From Microbacterium nymphoidis (GTDB taxonomy: Bacteria; Actinomycetota; Actinomycetes; Actinomycetales; Microbacteriaceae), in contig NZ_JAJNOD010000001.1 of the NCBI RefSeq assembly GCF_021044885.1, positions 310,001-374,000 of the forward strand: DNA of 64,000 nt, in the 5' to 3' direction. Both the position numbers and the translations under genes were made by a program. Under the pieces are notes generated by a model. It was not told the DNA's origin and did no database searches. It saw nothing but the letters and a program-made list of their open reading frames with translations. The number at the start of each line of letters is the position of its first letter. Position 1 is the stretch's first letter. Below are positions 1 through 8,597 of the stretch, piece after piece.

Positions 1-116
1 GATGCGGGAATCACGGAAGACATGGGATCTTTCTGTCGGGCGTTCTGCCACGCTACCGGCCCAGAAGTCCAGCAGGTGCAGCATGACGTTTTATCAAGCT
101 TCGGTAAAGGTCCGAT

Positions 117-194
117 GTTCGACTTGTGTCGACCATCGAACTCTGACATGGTGACTTTACACACAACTGCACCAGCTTGGTTCGATGACCGAAC
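117..194 (+). promoter_or_regulatory. Putative operator cluster upstream of sugar ABC operon
   Basis: The 224 bases before the first gene hold no convincing gene. GTTCGA at 117-122 faces TCGAAC at 136-141, and GTTCG at 180-184 faces CGAAC at 190-194 around a 5-base centre. Two inverted copies of the same half-site are what a dimeric sugar-responsive repressor would use. No regulator gene lies next to this operon, so the protein that binds is unknown. The motif is seen; the function is inferred. Confidence 0.35.
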
Positions 195-224
195 TAAGTG
201 TCCCGATCGCCGAGGAGGCATTCA

Positions 225-1499
225 ATGAAGAAGTTGCGCGTGGGCGCGGTGGCGGCAGCCGCCGGCATCGCTGTTGTGCTGACCGGGTGCTCCGGCGGCT
301 CCGACGGTTCGAACGCAGGCTCGGGCGGTTCGGGCGACAAGCCCACCATCGTCGTCGACATGTGGTCCGGCAGCGAGTCCGACACCAAGGCTCTTCAGGA
401 GCAGGTGAAGTTCGCCCAGGAGGCGAACCCCGACATCAACATCAAGCTGCAGACCGCTCCGTGGGGCGACTACTTCACCAAGCTCACCACGAACATGGCC
501 TCCGGGAACATGGCGTGCGTTTCGGGCATGAGCGGTGCCCAGCTCGGTGGGTACACCGCCGGCTTCCGCGAGCTGAGCGACGAGGACCTCAAGACCGCCG
601 GACTGGACCTTGCAGACTTCAACGTCGGCGCCGATGGCATCCTCGGGTTCGAGGGCAAGCTCTACGGCCTCCCGTTCGACGTCGCCACGATGCTCGTCTA
701 CTACAACCAGGACATGCTGACGGCGACGGGTGCTCCCACGCCGGAGATCGGCTGGACCTTCGACGACTTCGATAAGACCGCGGCGGCGGCCACCAAGGAC
801 GGCAAGTTCGGCTTCGGCATGGGCATGGGCGGATACCAGTGGGTGTCCCTTCCCATCTCGATGTCCGGCACCCAGCCGGCGAACGCCGAGGGCAAGCTCG
901 AGATCGACAACGCGGACTTCGTCAAGGCCGCCGAGTGGTACGCCGGCCTCGTGACGGACAAGAAGGTCGCCGCCCCCGTGGCCTCCGCATCCGACACCGG
1001 GTGGGGCGAGGACCAGTACTCCAGCGGAAACGCCGCGATGGCTGTCGACGGCACCTGGAACGCCGTGAGCTACCTCACGAACGAGTCGGGCTTCGCCGCG
1101 GGCATGGCGCCCCTCCCCGCCGGCGCCAAGGGCAGCGTCGGTCCGATCCTCGGCTCCGGCTACGGCATCGCCAAGACCTGCGACAACCCCGAGGCCGCAC
1201 TGAAGGTCATGGGTTCGCTGCTGGGCAAGGACGCGCAGGACTACATCGCATCCTCCGGCCGCTCCTACCCGGCGCGCACGGCTTCGCAGCCGCTGTATTT
1301 CGAGTCGATCGATGAGAAGTACCGCGACCAGGTCAAGTCGGTCTTCGAGGCAGCCTTCGCCAGCACCACGCCGCTGTACATGACGAAGAACTGGGACAAG
1401 CTCGACAACTACATCCAGCCCAACCTGGTGTCCGTCTACAGCGGCCAGATGACCATGGCTGACCTGCTGAAGAACGCGCAGTCGCAGTTCGGCAACTGA
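225..1499 (+). CDS. Sugar ABC transporter substrate-binding lipoprotein
   Basis: A 424-aa extracellular solute-binding protein of family 1 (MalE-like), which captures an oligosaccharide outside the cell and hands it to the two permeases that follow. The N-terminus is a lipoprotein signal: a basic MKKLR start, a hydrophobic stretch and a lipobox LTGC with the lipidated Cys at residue 22, followed by a Gly/Ser-rich linker. The ATG at 225 is chosen because GAGGAG lies 7-12 bases before it and the signal peptide starts there; an in-frame GTG at 198 would put ten extra residues before the signal. It is first in an operon with two permeases, a ROK kinase, an M81 protein and a fucosidase, which suggests a fucosylated glycan as ligand. 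The ligand itself cannot be read from the sequence. Confidence 0.93.
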   Translation: MKKLRVGAVAAAAGIAVVLTGCSGGSDGSNAGSGGSGDKPTIVVDMWSGSESDTKALQEQVKFAQEANPDINIKLQTAPWGDYFTKLTTNMASGNMACVSGMSGAQLGGYTAGFRELSDEDLKTAGLDLADFNVGADGILGFEGKLYGLPFDVATMLVYYNQDMLTATGAPTPEIGWTFDDFDKTAAAATKDGKFGFGMGMGGYQWVSLPISMSGTQPANAEGKLEIDNADFVKAAEWYAGLVTDKKVAAPVASASDTGWGEDQYSSGNAAMAVDGTWNAVSYLTNESGFAAGMAPLPAGAKGSVGPILGSGYGIAKTCDNPEAALKVMGSLLGKDAQDYIASSGRSYPARTASQPLYFESIDEKYRDQVKSVFEAAFASTTPLYMTKNWDKLDNYIQPNLVSVYSGQMTMADLLKNAQSQFGN

Positions 1500-1540
1500 C
1501 GTATCCGATACGTCTCCGCAGTGAACCGAGAGAAAGCAAG

Positions 1541-2452
1541 ATGACCAAGACGAAGAATCGTCGAGGGTCGCTCGCGCGGGTCGAGTCCCGCTGGGCGCTG
1601 GGCTTCGCAAGCCCAGCCCTGGTGGGGCTCGCCCTGTTCACGATTGTCCCGGTGGGACTCTCGATCGTGATGAGCGTCTTCGACTGGCCCGTGTTCGGCG
1701 ATCGCACCTTCAACGGCTTCGCCAACTACGCGAAGCTGTTCGACCCGAGCAAGAGCCCGGATTTCTGGCCGGCACTTCGTAACTCCGCGGTGTACACGAT
1801 CCTCTACGTCCCGCTGAGCATCGCGCTCTCGCTGGCACTGGCGCTCGGGCTCGGCCCGCGCATCCGCGGCCGTGGCGCACTGCGTGTCCTGTTCTTCATC
1901 CCGGTGGTCACCCCGATGGTGGCCAACGTGCTGGTGTGGAAGATGATGCTGCAGCCGCAGGGCCTGTTCAACGGCGTCTCGCAGTCGTTCTTCGGTATCA
2001 CCCTCCCCAACTTCCTCGCCGACCCGTTCTGGGCGATGATCATGGTCGTCGCCATGAGCGTCTGGCAGGGGCTGGGCTACAACATGCTGATCTTCTCCGC
2101 CGCACTCGAACAGCTGCCCGACAGCGTTCTCGAAGCCGCGGCGATCGACGGCGCGCAGGGCTTCCGCCGGGTGTGGAGCGTGATCCTTCCGATGATCTCG
2201 CCCTCGGTGTTCTTTGCGGCGATCATGACCATGATCACCTCCCTCCAGGTGTTCGCCCAGCCCCAGCTGCTCACCGGCGGCGGACCCGGCAACGCCACCA
2301 AGCCCCTCGTCATGTACATCTGGGAGCAGGGGTTCACCTTCGGCGATCTCGGCCTCGCGGCGGCCGGGGCATGGATCTTGTTCGCGATCATCATCGTCAT
2401 CACGGGTCTGCAGTTCACCGCGCAGAAGAAGTGGGTGCACTATGAGCACTGA
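1541..2452 (+). CDS. Sugar ABC transporter permease, MalF type
   Basis: A 303-aa inner-membrane permease of the CUT1 carbohydrate uptake family. The first membrane segment lies near residues 16-38, and about six segments are visible. The EAA loop that contacts the ATPase reads LEAAAIDGAQGFRRVW near residues 196-212. The gene follows the binding protein by 41 bases with an RBS GAGAGAAAG before the ATG. Its last codons overlap an ATG at 2442 that opens the first of two duplicated mini-ORFs, so the usual direct overlap with the next permease has been interrupted. No ATPase gene is present in the operon. Confidence 0.93.
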   Translation: MTKTKNRRGSLARVESRWALGFASPALVGLALFTIVPVGLSIVMSVFDWPVFGDRTFNGFANYAKLFDPSKSPDFWPALRNSAVYTILYVPLSIALSLALALGLGPRIRGRGALRVLFFIPVVTPMVANVLVWKMMLQPQGLFNGVSQSFFGITLPNFLADPFWAMIMVVAMSVWQGLGYNMLIFSAALEQLPDSVLEAAAIDGAQGFRRVWSVILPMISPSVFFAAIMTMITSLQVFAQPQLLTGGGPGNATKPLVMYIWEQGFTFGDLGLAAAGAWILFAIIIVITGLQFTAQKKWVHYEH

Positions 2453-2593
2453 AACTCGGTCACTGGTTCCTGGTTCGCGGTCCGTCCGCGTGGAAGAAGC
2501 GGGTGCACTGTGAGCACGGAAACTCGGTCACTGGTTCCTGGTTCGCGGTCCGTCCGCGTGGAAGAAGCGGGTGCACTGTGAGCACGGAAACTT
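2435..2593 (+). repeat. 68-bp tandem duplication at permease-permease junction
   Basis: A 68-bp unit runs 2435-2502 and again 2503-2570, with a partial third copy from 2571 to about 2593. The full copies differ at only two positions. The unit contains the end of malF and the start of malG. Each full copy encodes a 23-aa mini-ORF: ATG at 2442 to TGA at 2511-2513, and GTG at 2510 to TGA at 2579-2581. The second stop overlaps the GTG at 2578 that starts the real second permease. Because 68 is not a multiple of three, every copy moves to a new frame, yet the GTGA overlap restores coupling each time. Confidence 0.9.
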
Positions 2594-3468
2594 TGATTGC
2601 TCCTGCCCCGCGTCAGCGCAAGCGCGGCGTCGAGACGACACCCGCGGCCAAGGTGCGGCTCGTCCTTGCCCACGTGCTGATCTACGTCGCGGCATTGATC
2701 TTCGTCGCCCCGCTCATCTATGCGTTCTTCTCCGCCCTCAAGCCGAACGTCGAGATCTTCTCGATGCCGCCGACGCTGATCGGCTCGCAGGTGAAGTGGT
2801 CCAACTTCGTTGACGTTTTCCAGTACGGCCCGTTCGTCCGCTACATCGTGAACTCGTTCATCGTGGCGATCCTCGGCACCCTCGTGGTGATCATCGTGTC
2901 CACCGCGGCCGGATACGCATTCGGACGCCTGCGGTGGAAGGGGCGCGACGCCGTCTTCATCCTGTTCCTCGCCACCCTGATGGTGCCGGCTGAGGTCCTG
3001 GTCATCCCGATGTTCCAGCTCATGCAGAACTTCGGCTGGGTCAACACGATGCAGGCGCTGGTGCTGCCGTTCGCGTTCGGAGCGTTCGGCACGTTCCTGA
3101 TGCGACAGTTCTTCCGCGGCATTCCCTTCGAGCTCGAGGAGGCGGCGCGCGTCGACGGCGCCAACCCGCTGCGCTCCTTCTTCAGCATCATCCTTCCGCT
3201 GTCGAAGTCGGCTGTCGCTGTGCTCGCGGTCTTCACGTTCCTGTCCTTCTGGAACAGCTACCTGTGGCCGCTCATCGTCGTCAGCGACACGTCCGCGCTC
3301 GGAACCCTGCCGATCGGTCTGGCGAGCTTCGCCGGCCAGAACGGCACCCGATGGGACCTCCAGATGGCCGCGGCGATCATCTCGATGATCCCGACGACCG
3401 TGCTCGTGATCGTCCTGCAGAAGCACCTCGTCAAGGGGATCGCCATGGCCGGCATGGGTGGTCGTTGA
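2578..3468 (+). CDS. Sugar ABC transporter permease, MalG type
   Basis: A 296-aa permease, partner of the preceding MalF-type protein. About six membrane segments are visible, and the EAA loop ELEEAARVDGANPLRSFF lies near residues 184-202. The start is taken at GTG 2578, giving MSTETLIAP. An in-frame GTG at 2503 would add 25 residues (MHCEHGN...) that are only a by-product of the 68-bp duplication. Translation probably depends on termination-reinitiation through the two duplicated mini-ORFs upstream, since no clear RBS lies directly before 2578. The ROK gene follows within 10 bases. Confidence 0.9.
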   Translation: MSTETLIAPAPRQRKRGVETTPAAKVRLVLAHVLIYVAALIFVAPLIYAFFSALKPNVEIFSMPPTLIGSQVKWSNFVDVFQYGPFVRYIVNSFIVAILGTLVVIIVSTAAGYAFGRLRWKGRDAVFILFLATLMVPAEVLVIPMFQLMQNFGWVNTMQALVLPFAFGAFGTFLMRQFFRGIPFELEEAARVDGANPLRSFFSIILPLSKSAVAVLAVFTFLSFWNSYLWPLIVVSDTSALGTLPIGLASFAGQNGTRWDLQMAAAIISMIPTTVLVIVLQKHLVKGIAMAGMGGR

Positions 3469-3474
3469 TCCTTG

Positions 3475-4470
3475 ATGAGCAGTGACCTGTACGCCGCCGC
3501 CGCGGCGTCATCCGGCGAGTACCTCCTCGTGGCCGGAATCGACATCGGCGGAACCAAGATCGCCGTGCTGGTGACGGGAGAGGACGGCGCCGTACTCGCG
3601 CGCGGCGTCGTTCCGGCCCCGGCCCAGGACGGCGGGGCCGCCATGGCCGATGCCGCTGCGACCCTCACTCGCGATCTCGTCGCCCACCTCGGTGGCACCC
3701 TCCGCGCCGCCGGCGTTGGGGCCGCCGGGGTGGTGGATCCTGTCAGCGGAACCATCCTGGCTGCCTCGGCGATGTTCACCGACTGGGTCGGGTTCGCCCT
3801 CGCGGACGCGCTCGCAGAACGTCTCGGCGTGCCGGTGGCGGTGGAGAACGACGTGAACGCGTTTCTCCTCGGCGAGGTCGCCGCGGGTGCCGGGCACGGC
3901 GACGACGTGCTCGGGGTGATGCTGGGCACCGGGGTCGGAGGTGCACTCGTGATCGACGGCGCATTGCGACATGGGCCGAACGGCGCCGCGGGCGAGATCG
4001 GTCACACCCCGGGTTACAGCGATCTGGTGTGCACGTGCGGTCAGACCGGACACCTCGAGACGCTGGCCTCCGGCACCTCGATCGCCCTGCGCTACGGCGA
4101 ACGCAGCGGTGCGCACGGGCTCGGCGCCGCCGAGGTGGCCCAGCGTGCCCGGGCCGGGGACGCGGACGCGATCGCCGTGTTCCAGGACGCAGGGCGTGCG
4201 GTGGCGCTGGCCTGCGCCAGCGCTGCGACCCTGGTCGACCTGGACGTCGCGGTGATCGGCGGCGGAGTCTCCCACGCGTGGGATCTTCTGGAGCCGACGA
4301 TCATCGCCACGCTGCAGACCGACGCGCCTGTGTCCGGCGCGCCGCTGCGGATCATCCCGGCAGCGCTCGGATCCGACGCCGTCGCGCTGGGGGCTGCGGC
4401 TGCGGCGCGCTCGCGCACACCGTCACTCCTCGAAACCGCCCCACCCGTCGGCAGCCGGCCGACGCCCTGA
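3475..4470 (+). CDS. ROK family sugar kinase
   Basis: A 331-aa ROK protein. The ATP-binding motif DIGGTK begins at residue 23, and the catalytic Asp lies in VENDVNAF near residue 122. There is no N-terminal helix-turn-helix, so this is a kinase (glucokinase, fructokinase or N-acetylhexosamine kinase type) rather than a repressor. The zinc-site region has H177, C186 and C188, but the usual third Cys is His193 (CTCGQTGH). The start is ATG 3475; a TTG at 3472 is also possible. It sits inside the importer operon, so it probably phosphorylates a sugar released from the imported glycan in the cytoplasm. The substrate is not known. Confidence 0.88.
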   Translation: MSSDLYAAAAASSGEYLLVAGIDIGGTKIAVLVTGEDGAVLARGVVPAPAQDGGAAMADAAATLTRDLVAHLGGTLRAAGVGAAGVVDPVSGTILAASAMFTDWVGFALADALAERLGVPVAVENDVNAFLLGEVAAGAGHGDDVLGVMLGTGVGGALVIDGALRHGPNGAAGEIGHTPGYSDLVCTCGQTGHLETLASGTSIALRYGERSGAHGLGAAEVAQRARAGDADAIAVFQDAGRAVALACASAATLVDLDVAVIGGGVSHAWDLLEPTIIATLQTDAPVSGAPLRIIPAALGSDAVALGAAAAARSRTPSLLETAPPVGSRPTP

Positions 4471-4502
4471 TACTCTTCCCCCGCTTCAGAGAAGGAGCCC
4501 CC

Positions 4503-6110
4503 GTGACCGAACGACCGGAAGCCCACGAGATCTGGATGGGACCGCTGAGCCCCGTCGCGGAAGGCGGGCTTGCCCGTCCCCGCATCGGCATCGCCGGGAT
4601 CTCGATCGAATCGAGCACGTTCTCGCCGCACATCTCCGGTGACGAGGCTTTCACCATCCGTCAAGGCGACGACCTGCTGGCGTACTACCCCTTCCTCGAT
4701 GCGGGACGCGAGCTTCGCGAGGCGGCCGAGTGGACACCCATCTATCACGGCCGTTCCCTTCCGGGTGGTGCCGTCGCGCCGGAGACCTATCAGCGCATGA
4801 AGGCGGGAATCGTGGACGGCATCCGTGCCGCGATCGCCGATGGCGGTGCGTTCGACGGGTTCTTCTTCGACATCCACGGAGCCATGAGCGTGGTGGGGAT
4901 GCAGGACGCCGAGGGCGATCTCGCACAGGCCGTCCGGCGTGAGCTCGGTCCTGACACCCTGATCAGTACGTCGATGGACCTGCACGGCAATGTGTCACGC
5001 GTGCTGCTGGATGAGGTCGACCTCCTGACCTGCTACCGCATGGCACCGCACGAGGACTGGATGAACACCAAGGAGCGTGCCGTCTGGAATCTCCTGGCGC
5101 GCCTGCGGGGTGAGCACGGTGGTGACCCGCTCGAGCGACGCCCGCTGAAGGCGTGGGTACCTGTTCCCGTGCTGCTGCCCGGTGAGAAGACCAGCACGCG
5201 GCTGGAGCCGGCGAAGGGGATCTATGACGAGATCCCGGGGATCGAGTCCCTCCCCGGCGTGGTCGACGCCGCCGTCTGGGTCGGCTATGCGTGGGCAGAC
5301 GAGCCTCGCAACATGGCGATCGTCGTGGTGATGGGTGACGACGCGGAGCTCATCGCGCGCGAGGCCGAGCGCCTGGCTCGACGGTACTGGGACGCGCGCG
5401 CCGACTTCGTCTTCGTCGGCCCCACGGCTACGCTCGGCGAGGCGCTCGATCAGGCGCTCGCACCCGGCGCCGCGCGCCCCTTCCTGATCTCCGACTCGGG
5501 CGACAACCCCACCGCCGGCGGCGCCGGCGACGTCTCGTGGACGCTCGGGGAACTGCTTCAGCGAGCGGAGCTGCGCGAGGCGGGGCGCACGGTCATCCAC
5601 GCTTCCGTGTTCGACGCGGACGCGGTCTCGAAAGCGGTTGCCGCGGGTGTGGGCAGCAGCGTCACCCTCGAGGTCGGCGGCCGCGTGGATCCCGGCCCCC
5701 GCGGACCCGTCGAGATCACCGGCGAGGTGTTCTCGATCACGGAGGGAGACCCGGATGCTGGAACCCAGATCGTGATCCGTGCGGGAAGTGTGTTCTCGAT
5801 CATCACCGAGCGCCGAAAGCCCTTCCACCACCTGGAGGACTTCCGCATGCTCGGTCTCGAGCCGGAGAGCGCCGACGTGGTGATCGTGAAGATCGGCTAC
5901 CTGGAGCCGGAGCTGTACGACCTCGCCGCGGACTGGATCCTCGCGCTCACGCCTGGCGGCGTCGACCAGGATCTGCTGCGGCTCGGGCACCACCGTCTCC
6001 AGCCCGGCGTGTATCCGTTCGACGACTCCGGCGTCGTGCCGGTGCTGACCCCCGTGGTCACGCGGCGCGGTGCGGATCCTGTCGTCTCCGTCGGTGGAGG
6101 GGTCAACTGA
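4503..6110 (+). CDS. M81 family metallopeptidase (MlrC-like)
   Basis: A 535-aa protein of the M81/MlrC family (DUF1485 followed by the MlrC C-terminal domain), named after microcystinase C. Candidate zinc-binding motifs are FDIHGAM (D123, H125) and MDLHGNV (D159, H161). The start is GTG 4503, with GAGAAGGAG at 4489-4497. Family members often sit next to ABC importers and are thought to act on amide or peptide bonds, but few have a known substrate. Here it lies between a ROK kinase and an alpha-L-fucosidase, so it may remove an amide-linked group such as an N-acyl or aminoacyl part of the imported molecule. That role is inference. Confidence 0.85.
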   Translation: MTERPEAHEIWMGPLSPVAEGGLARPRIGIAGISIESSTFSPHISGDEAFTIRQGDDLLAYYPFLDAGRELREAAEWTPIYHGRSLPGGAVAPETYQRMKAGIVDGIRAAIADGGAFDGFFFDIHGAMSVVGMQDAEGDLAQAVRRELGPDTLISTSMDLHGNVSRVLLDEVDLLTCYRMAPHEDWMNTKERAVWNLLARLRGEHGGDPLERRPLKAWVPVPVLLPGEKTSTRLEPAKGIYDEIPGIESLPGVVDAAVWVGYAWADEPRNMAIVVVMGDDAELIAREAERLARRYWDARADFVFVGPTATLGEALDQALAPGAARPFLISDSGDNPTAGGAGDVSWTLGELLQRAELREAGRTVIHASVFDADAVSKAVAAGVGSSVTLEVGGRVDPGPRGPVEITGEVFSITEGDPDAGTQIVIRAGSVFSIITERRKPFHHLEDFRMLGLEPESADVVIVKIGYLEPELYDLAADWILALTPGGVDQDLLRLGHHRLQPGVYPFDDSGVVPVLTPVVTRRGADPVVSVGGGVN

Positions 6111-6111
6111 C

Positions 6112-7467
6112 ATGATGAACTTCGAAAAGCGCATCGGTCCCGACTTCGGTGGGGACGGCCCCGAGTACCCCGTGAGCGGAGCCGTGCCCGAGTGGTACCG
6201 GGACGCGAAGCTCGGCTTCTTCATCCACTGGGGGCTGTACTCGGTTCCCGCCTGGGCGATCCAGCACGGCCCCGGGGTCCACATCCCGACAGAGGACGCC
6301 TACGCCTATCACCAGTACGCGGAGTGGTACGGGAACACCGTCCGCATCGCGGGCAGTCCCACGTGGATCCGCCACCAGGAGGTCTACGGCACGGGCACCA
6401 GTTACGAGGATCTCGCAGACCTCTGGCGCGCAGAGGCGTTCGACGCGGACGCCCTCGTTTCCGAGCTGGTGGGCGCGGGAGCGAAGTACATCATCCCCAC
6501 CACCAAGCACCACGACGGCTTCGCCCTGTGGGACACCGTGACGAGCGGGTTCAACGCGGCTCGTCGGGGCCCGCGGCGCGACCTGATCGGCGAACTGCAT
6601 GACGCCACGCGGCGCCGCGGCGCACGGTTCGGCGTGTACTACTCGGGTGCGCTGGACTGGCACACGGGGGACTTCCCGGCGATCGAGAGCGACACGGACC
6701 TGTTCCGCTTCCGCCGCAATGACGAGCAGTACTCCCGCTATGCGGCAGCGCAGCTGGACGAACTGGTCGAGCGCTTCGCTCCGGACGTCCTGTGGAATGA
6801 CATCGACTGGCCCGACGGGGGCAAGGGGCACGACGAGTTCGCGGTGGCGGCTCTGCTGCGGCGCTACTTCGCGGCCGTGCCCGAGGGCGTCGTGAACGAC
6901 CGGTGGGGCGTGCCGTACCACGGCTTCCTCACCCGGGAGTACACGCACATTGAGGACGTGCAGGATGCCGTGTGGGAGTCCACGCGCGGTCTTGGCTACT
7001 CGTTCGGGTACAACCAGGCCGAGGGCCCCGAGCAGTCGCTCTCGGGCACCGATCTCATCCGCCTGTTCGTGGACGTGGTGAGCAAGAACGGCAACCTGCT
7101 GATCAACACCGGTCCGCGAGCGGACGGCACAATTCCCGACCTGCAGCTGGCTGCGATGCGTCAGCTCGGCGACTTCCTCCGGGTGAACGGTGGTGCGATT
7201 TACGCGACGCGTCCCTGGATCCGCGCCGGGGAGGGGCAGGGAACACCCCGTGCCTACACCTCGTCTGCCTCGGGCACCCACGTGCACGTGCTCGATCCTG
7301 TTACGGGCGTGGTGGAGCTCCCGGCGGAACTCGCCGCGGCCTCGGGCGCGCGCTGGGCCGGTACCGAAGCGGCGGAGATCGTCGCGGGCGCGGACGGCAC
7401 CGCGACGGTGGCTGTTCCGGAAGCCCTCCGCGGCGACGCGGTGGCCACGCTGACCGTGCCCGCCTGA
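6112..7467 (+). CDS. Alpha-L-fucosidase, GH29
   Basis: A 451-aa GH29 enzyme that releases alpha-linked L-fucose. The N-terminal part shows WYRDAKLGFFIHWG and later TKHHDGFALW, both typical of GH29. The catalytic nucleophile is Asp230 in LWNDIDWP. A C-terminal beta-sandwich follows from about residue 380. There is no signal peptide, so it acts in the cytoplasm on imported material. The start is ATG 6112, one base after the M81 stop, with GGTGGAGGGG upstream; ATG 6115 is an alternative. It is the last gene of the operon. A second GH29 gene of a different subtype lies at 38845. Confidence 0.93.
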   Translation: MMNFEKRIGPDFGGDGPEYPVSGAVPEWYRDAKLGFFIHWGLYSVPAWAIQHGPGVHIPTEDAYAYHQYAEWYGNTVRIAGSPTWIRHQEVYGTGTSYEDLADLWRAEAFDADALVSELVGAGAKYIIPTTKHHDGFALWDTVTSGFNAARRGPRRDLIGELHDATRRRGARFGVYYSGALDWHTGDFPAIESDTDLFRFRRNDEQYSRYAAAQLDELVERFAPDVLWNDIDWPDGGKGHDEFAVAALLRRYFAAVPEGVVNDRWGVPYHGFLTREYTHIEDVQDAVWESTRGLGYSFGYNQAEGPEQSLSGTDLIRLFVDVVSKNGNLLINTGPRADGTIPDLQLAAMRQLGDFLRVNGGAIYATRPWIRAGEGQGTPRAYTSSASGTHVHVLDPVTGVVELPAELAAASGARWAGTEAAEIVAGADGTATVAVPEALRGDAVATLTVPA

Positions 7468-7883
7468 GGCGTGCGAGCGCGGTGCCGTGGCGTGCGGGGA
7501 ATCGAACCCCCGTCTCGAGCACCTGCGGCGCATGATGGAGCCGGCGAGACCTGCTCGAGTTGATGATGCGACAGCGGGCGGCGACGGGCTTCGCGGGTGA
7601 TCTGCTCACGTTTCGGAGCGCGACTCGGGTCGGCTGCTGGTGAGCCGGAATCCGGTGCTGGTGAGCCGGAATCCGGTGCTGGTGCGGCGGTTCTGATGCT
7701 GGTGAGCCGGGATCTGGTCCTGACGAGTCGGGATTCGGCGCTGGTAAGACGGGATTCGGTGCTGGTGAGTCGGTCGGGGTCTGGTGGTGTGCCGGGACTC
7801 GGTGCTGCTGAGTCCGGACGTTGTTGGTGAGTCGGCACGTGTGCTGGCGAGTCGAGATGGATGCTGACAGTGGAGGCTGAGAG
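7468..7883. repeat. Degenerate ~21-bp G-rich tandem repeats in gene-free stretch
   Basis: This 416-base stretch has no gene. From about 7632 to 7860 it holds roughly nine degenerate copies of a 21-bp unit, GGTGAGCCGGAATCCGGTGCT; the first copies are nearly identical and later ones diverge. At 7491-7510 the reverse strand reads GGGGGTTCGATTCCCCGCACG, which looks like a tRNA T-arm, but no tRNA can be folded around it. An inverted repeat CTCGAGCA/TGCTCGAG lies at about 7515-7560. Confidence 0.75.
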
Positions 7884-8597
7884 ATGACGGTGTTGGAGAT
7901 CGTGGCACAGTCGCCGCGGGACGCTCGCGTGGCGATCGGGAACGGCGCGGATCGCGTGGAGTTGTGCCAGGCGCTGATCACCGGCGGGATCACGGCGTCA
8001 CACGCAGTGATGGCCGGTGCCGTCGATGCCGTCGGCGGGGATCGCGTGGCTGCGCTCATCCGGCCGCGGCCGGGCGGATACGTGTACGACGCGGACGAGA
8101 TCGCGGTGGTGGCAGCGGACATCCGCTCCGCCGTCGCGCTGGGCATCGGCGCGGTCGTCGTCGGCGCACTCCGGCCGGATCTGTCGGTGGACACCGATGC
8201 GGTCCGGCGGTGGAGGGAGGCGGCGGGCGACGCCGACCTGGTGTTCCACCGCGCGATCGACGTGCATCCGGATCCTGTCGCCGCGGTCGGTGAACTCGTC
8301 AACGTGGGCGCGACGCGCATCCTGACGTCGGGCGGTACCGTGCGAGCCGGCGACGGTACCGCCGTGCTCGGAGCAATGGTGGCGGAAGCCAGCGGGCGAC
8401 TGCAGATCCAGGCCGGGGGCGGAGTGACGATCGATGCCATCCCGGCGCTGCGTGCCGCCGGCGTCGACGCGATCCATCTGTCGGCGCGCGTGGCCATCAC
8501 CGACGGCACACCGGCGGGCCCCGGCGGCGGAGTGGACGAGTACGACGTGGTCTCCGAGGAACTGGTGCGTGCCGCCCGCGTCGCCGCCGACGCCTGA
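7884..8597 (+). CDS. cutC: Copper homeostasis protein CutC family
   Basis: A 237-aa TIM-barrel protein of the CutC family. N-terminal residues read LEIVAQSPRDA and then NGADRVELCQAL, with GGITAS and IRPRPGGYVYD following, which is the family pattern. The C-terminal part has LQIQAGGGV. Family members were first linked to copper tolerance in E. coli; the biochemical role is still unclear, and many actinobacterial copies lie next to sugar-use genes, as here. The start is ATG 7884 with GGAGG at 7872-7876. The stop-codon region CCGACGCCTGACG (8587-8599) is repeated exactly 58 bases further on. Confidence 0.88.
   Translation: MTVLEIVAQSPRDARVAIGNGADRVELCQALITGGITASHAVMAGAVDAVGGDRVAALIRPRPGGYVYDADEIAVVAADIRSAVALGIGAVVVGALRPDLSVDTDAVRRWREAAGDADLVFHRAIDVHPDPVAAVGELVNVGATRILTSGGTVRAGDGTAVLGAMVAEASGRLQIQAGGGVTIDAIPALRAAGVDAIHLSARVAITDGTPAGPGGGVDEYDVVSEELVRAARVAADA

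Noticed and set aside
222-1610. Long minus-strand open frame opposite the binding-protein gene
   Set aside because: It is a high-GC antisense shadow, rich in Arg/His/Val, without RBS. The plus-strand lipoprotein has clear family features. The same applies to all other long antisense frames.
4029-4502. N-terminal extension of the M81 gene reaching back into the ROK gene
   Set aside because: The extra residues are Arg-rich and overlap the ROK coding region in another frame. A good RBS and the family start fit GTG 4503.
7491-7590. Possible tRNA or tmRNA gene on the minus strand
   Set aside because: Only the T-arm-like segment fits. The 5' acceptor partner, D-arm and anticodon arm are absent within 100 bases, and the T-stem has a G-G mismatch, so it is not annotated as a tRNA.
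7630-7860. CRISPR array at the 21-bp repeats
   Set aside because: Units are directly adjacent and degenerate, with no unique spacers and no cas genes. None of the arrays in the window is a CRISPR.
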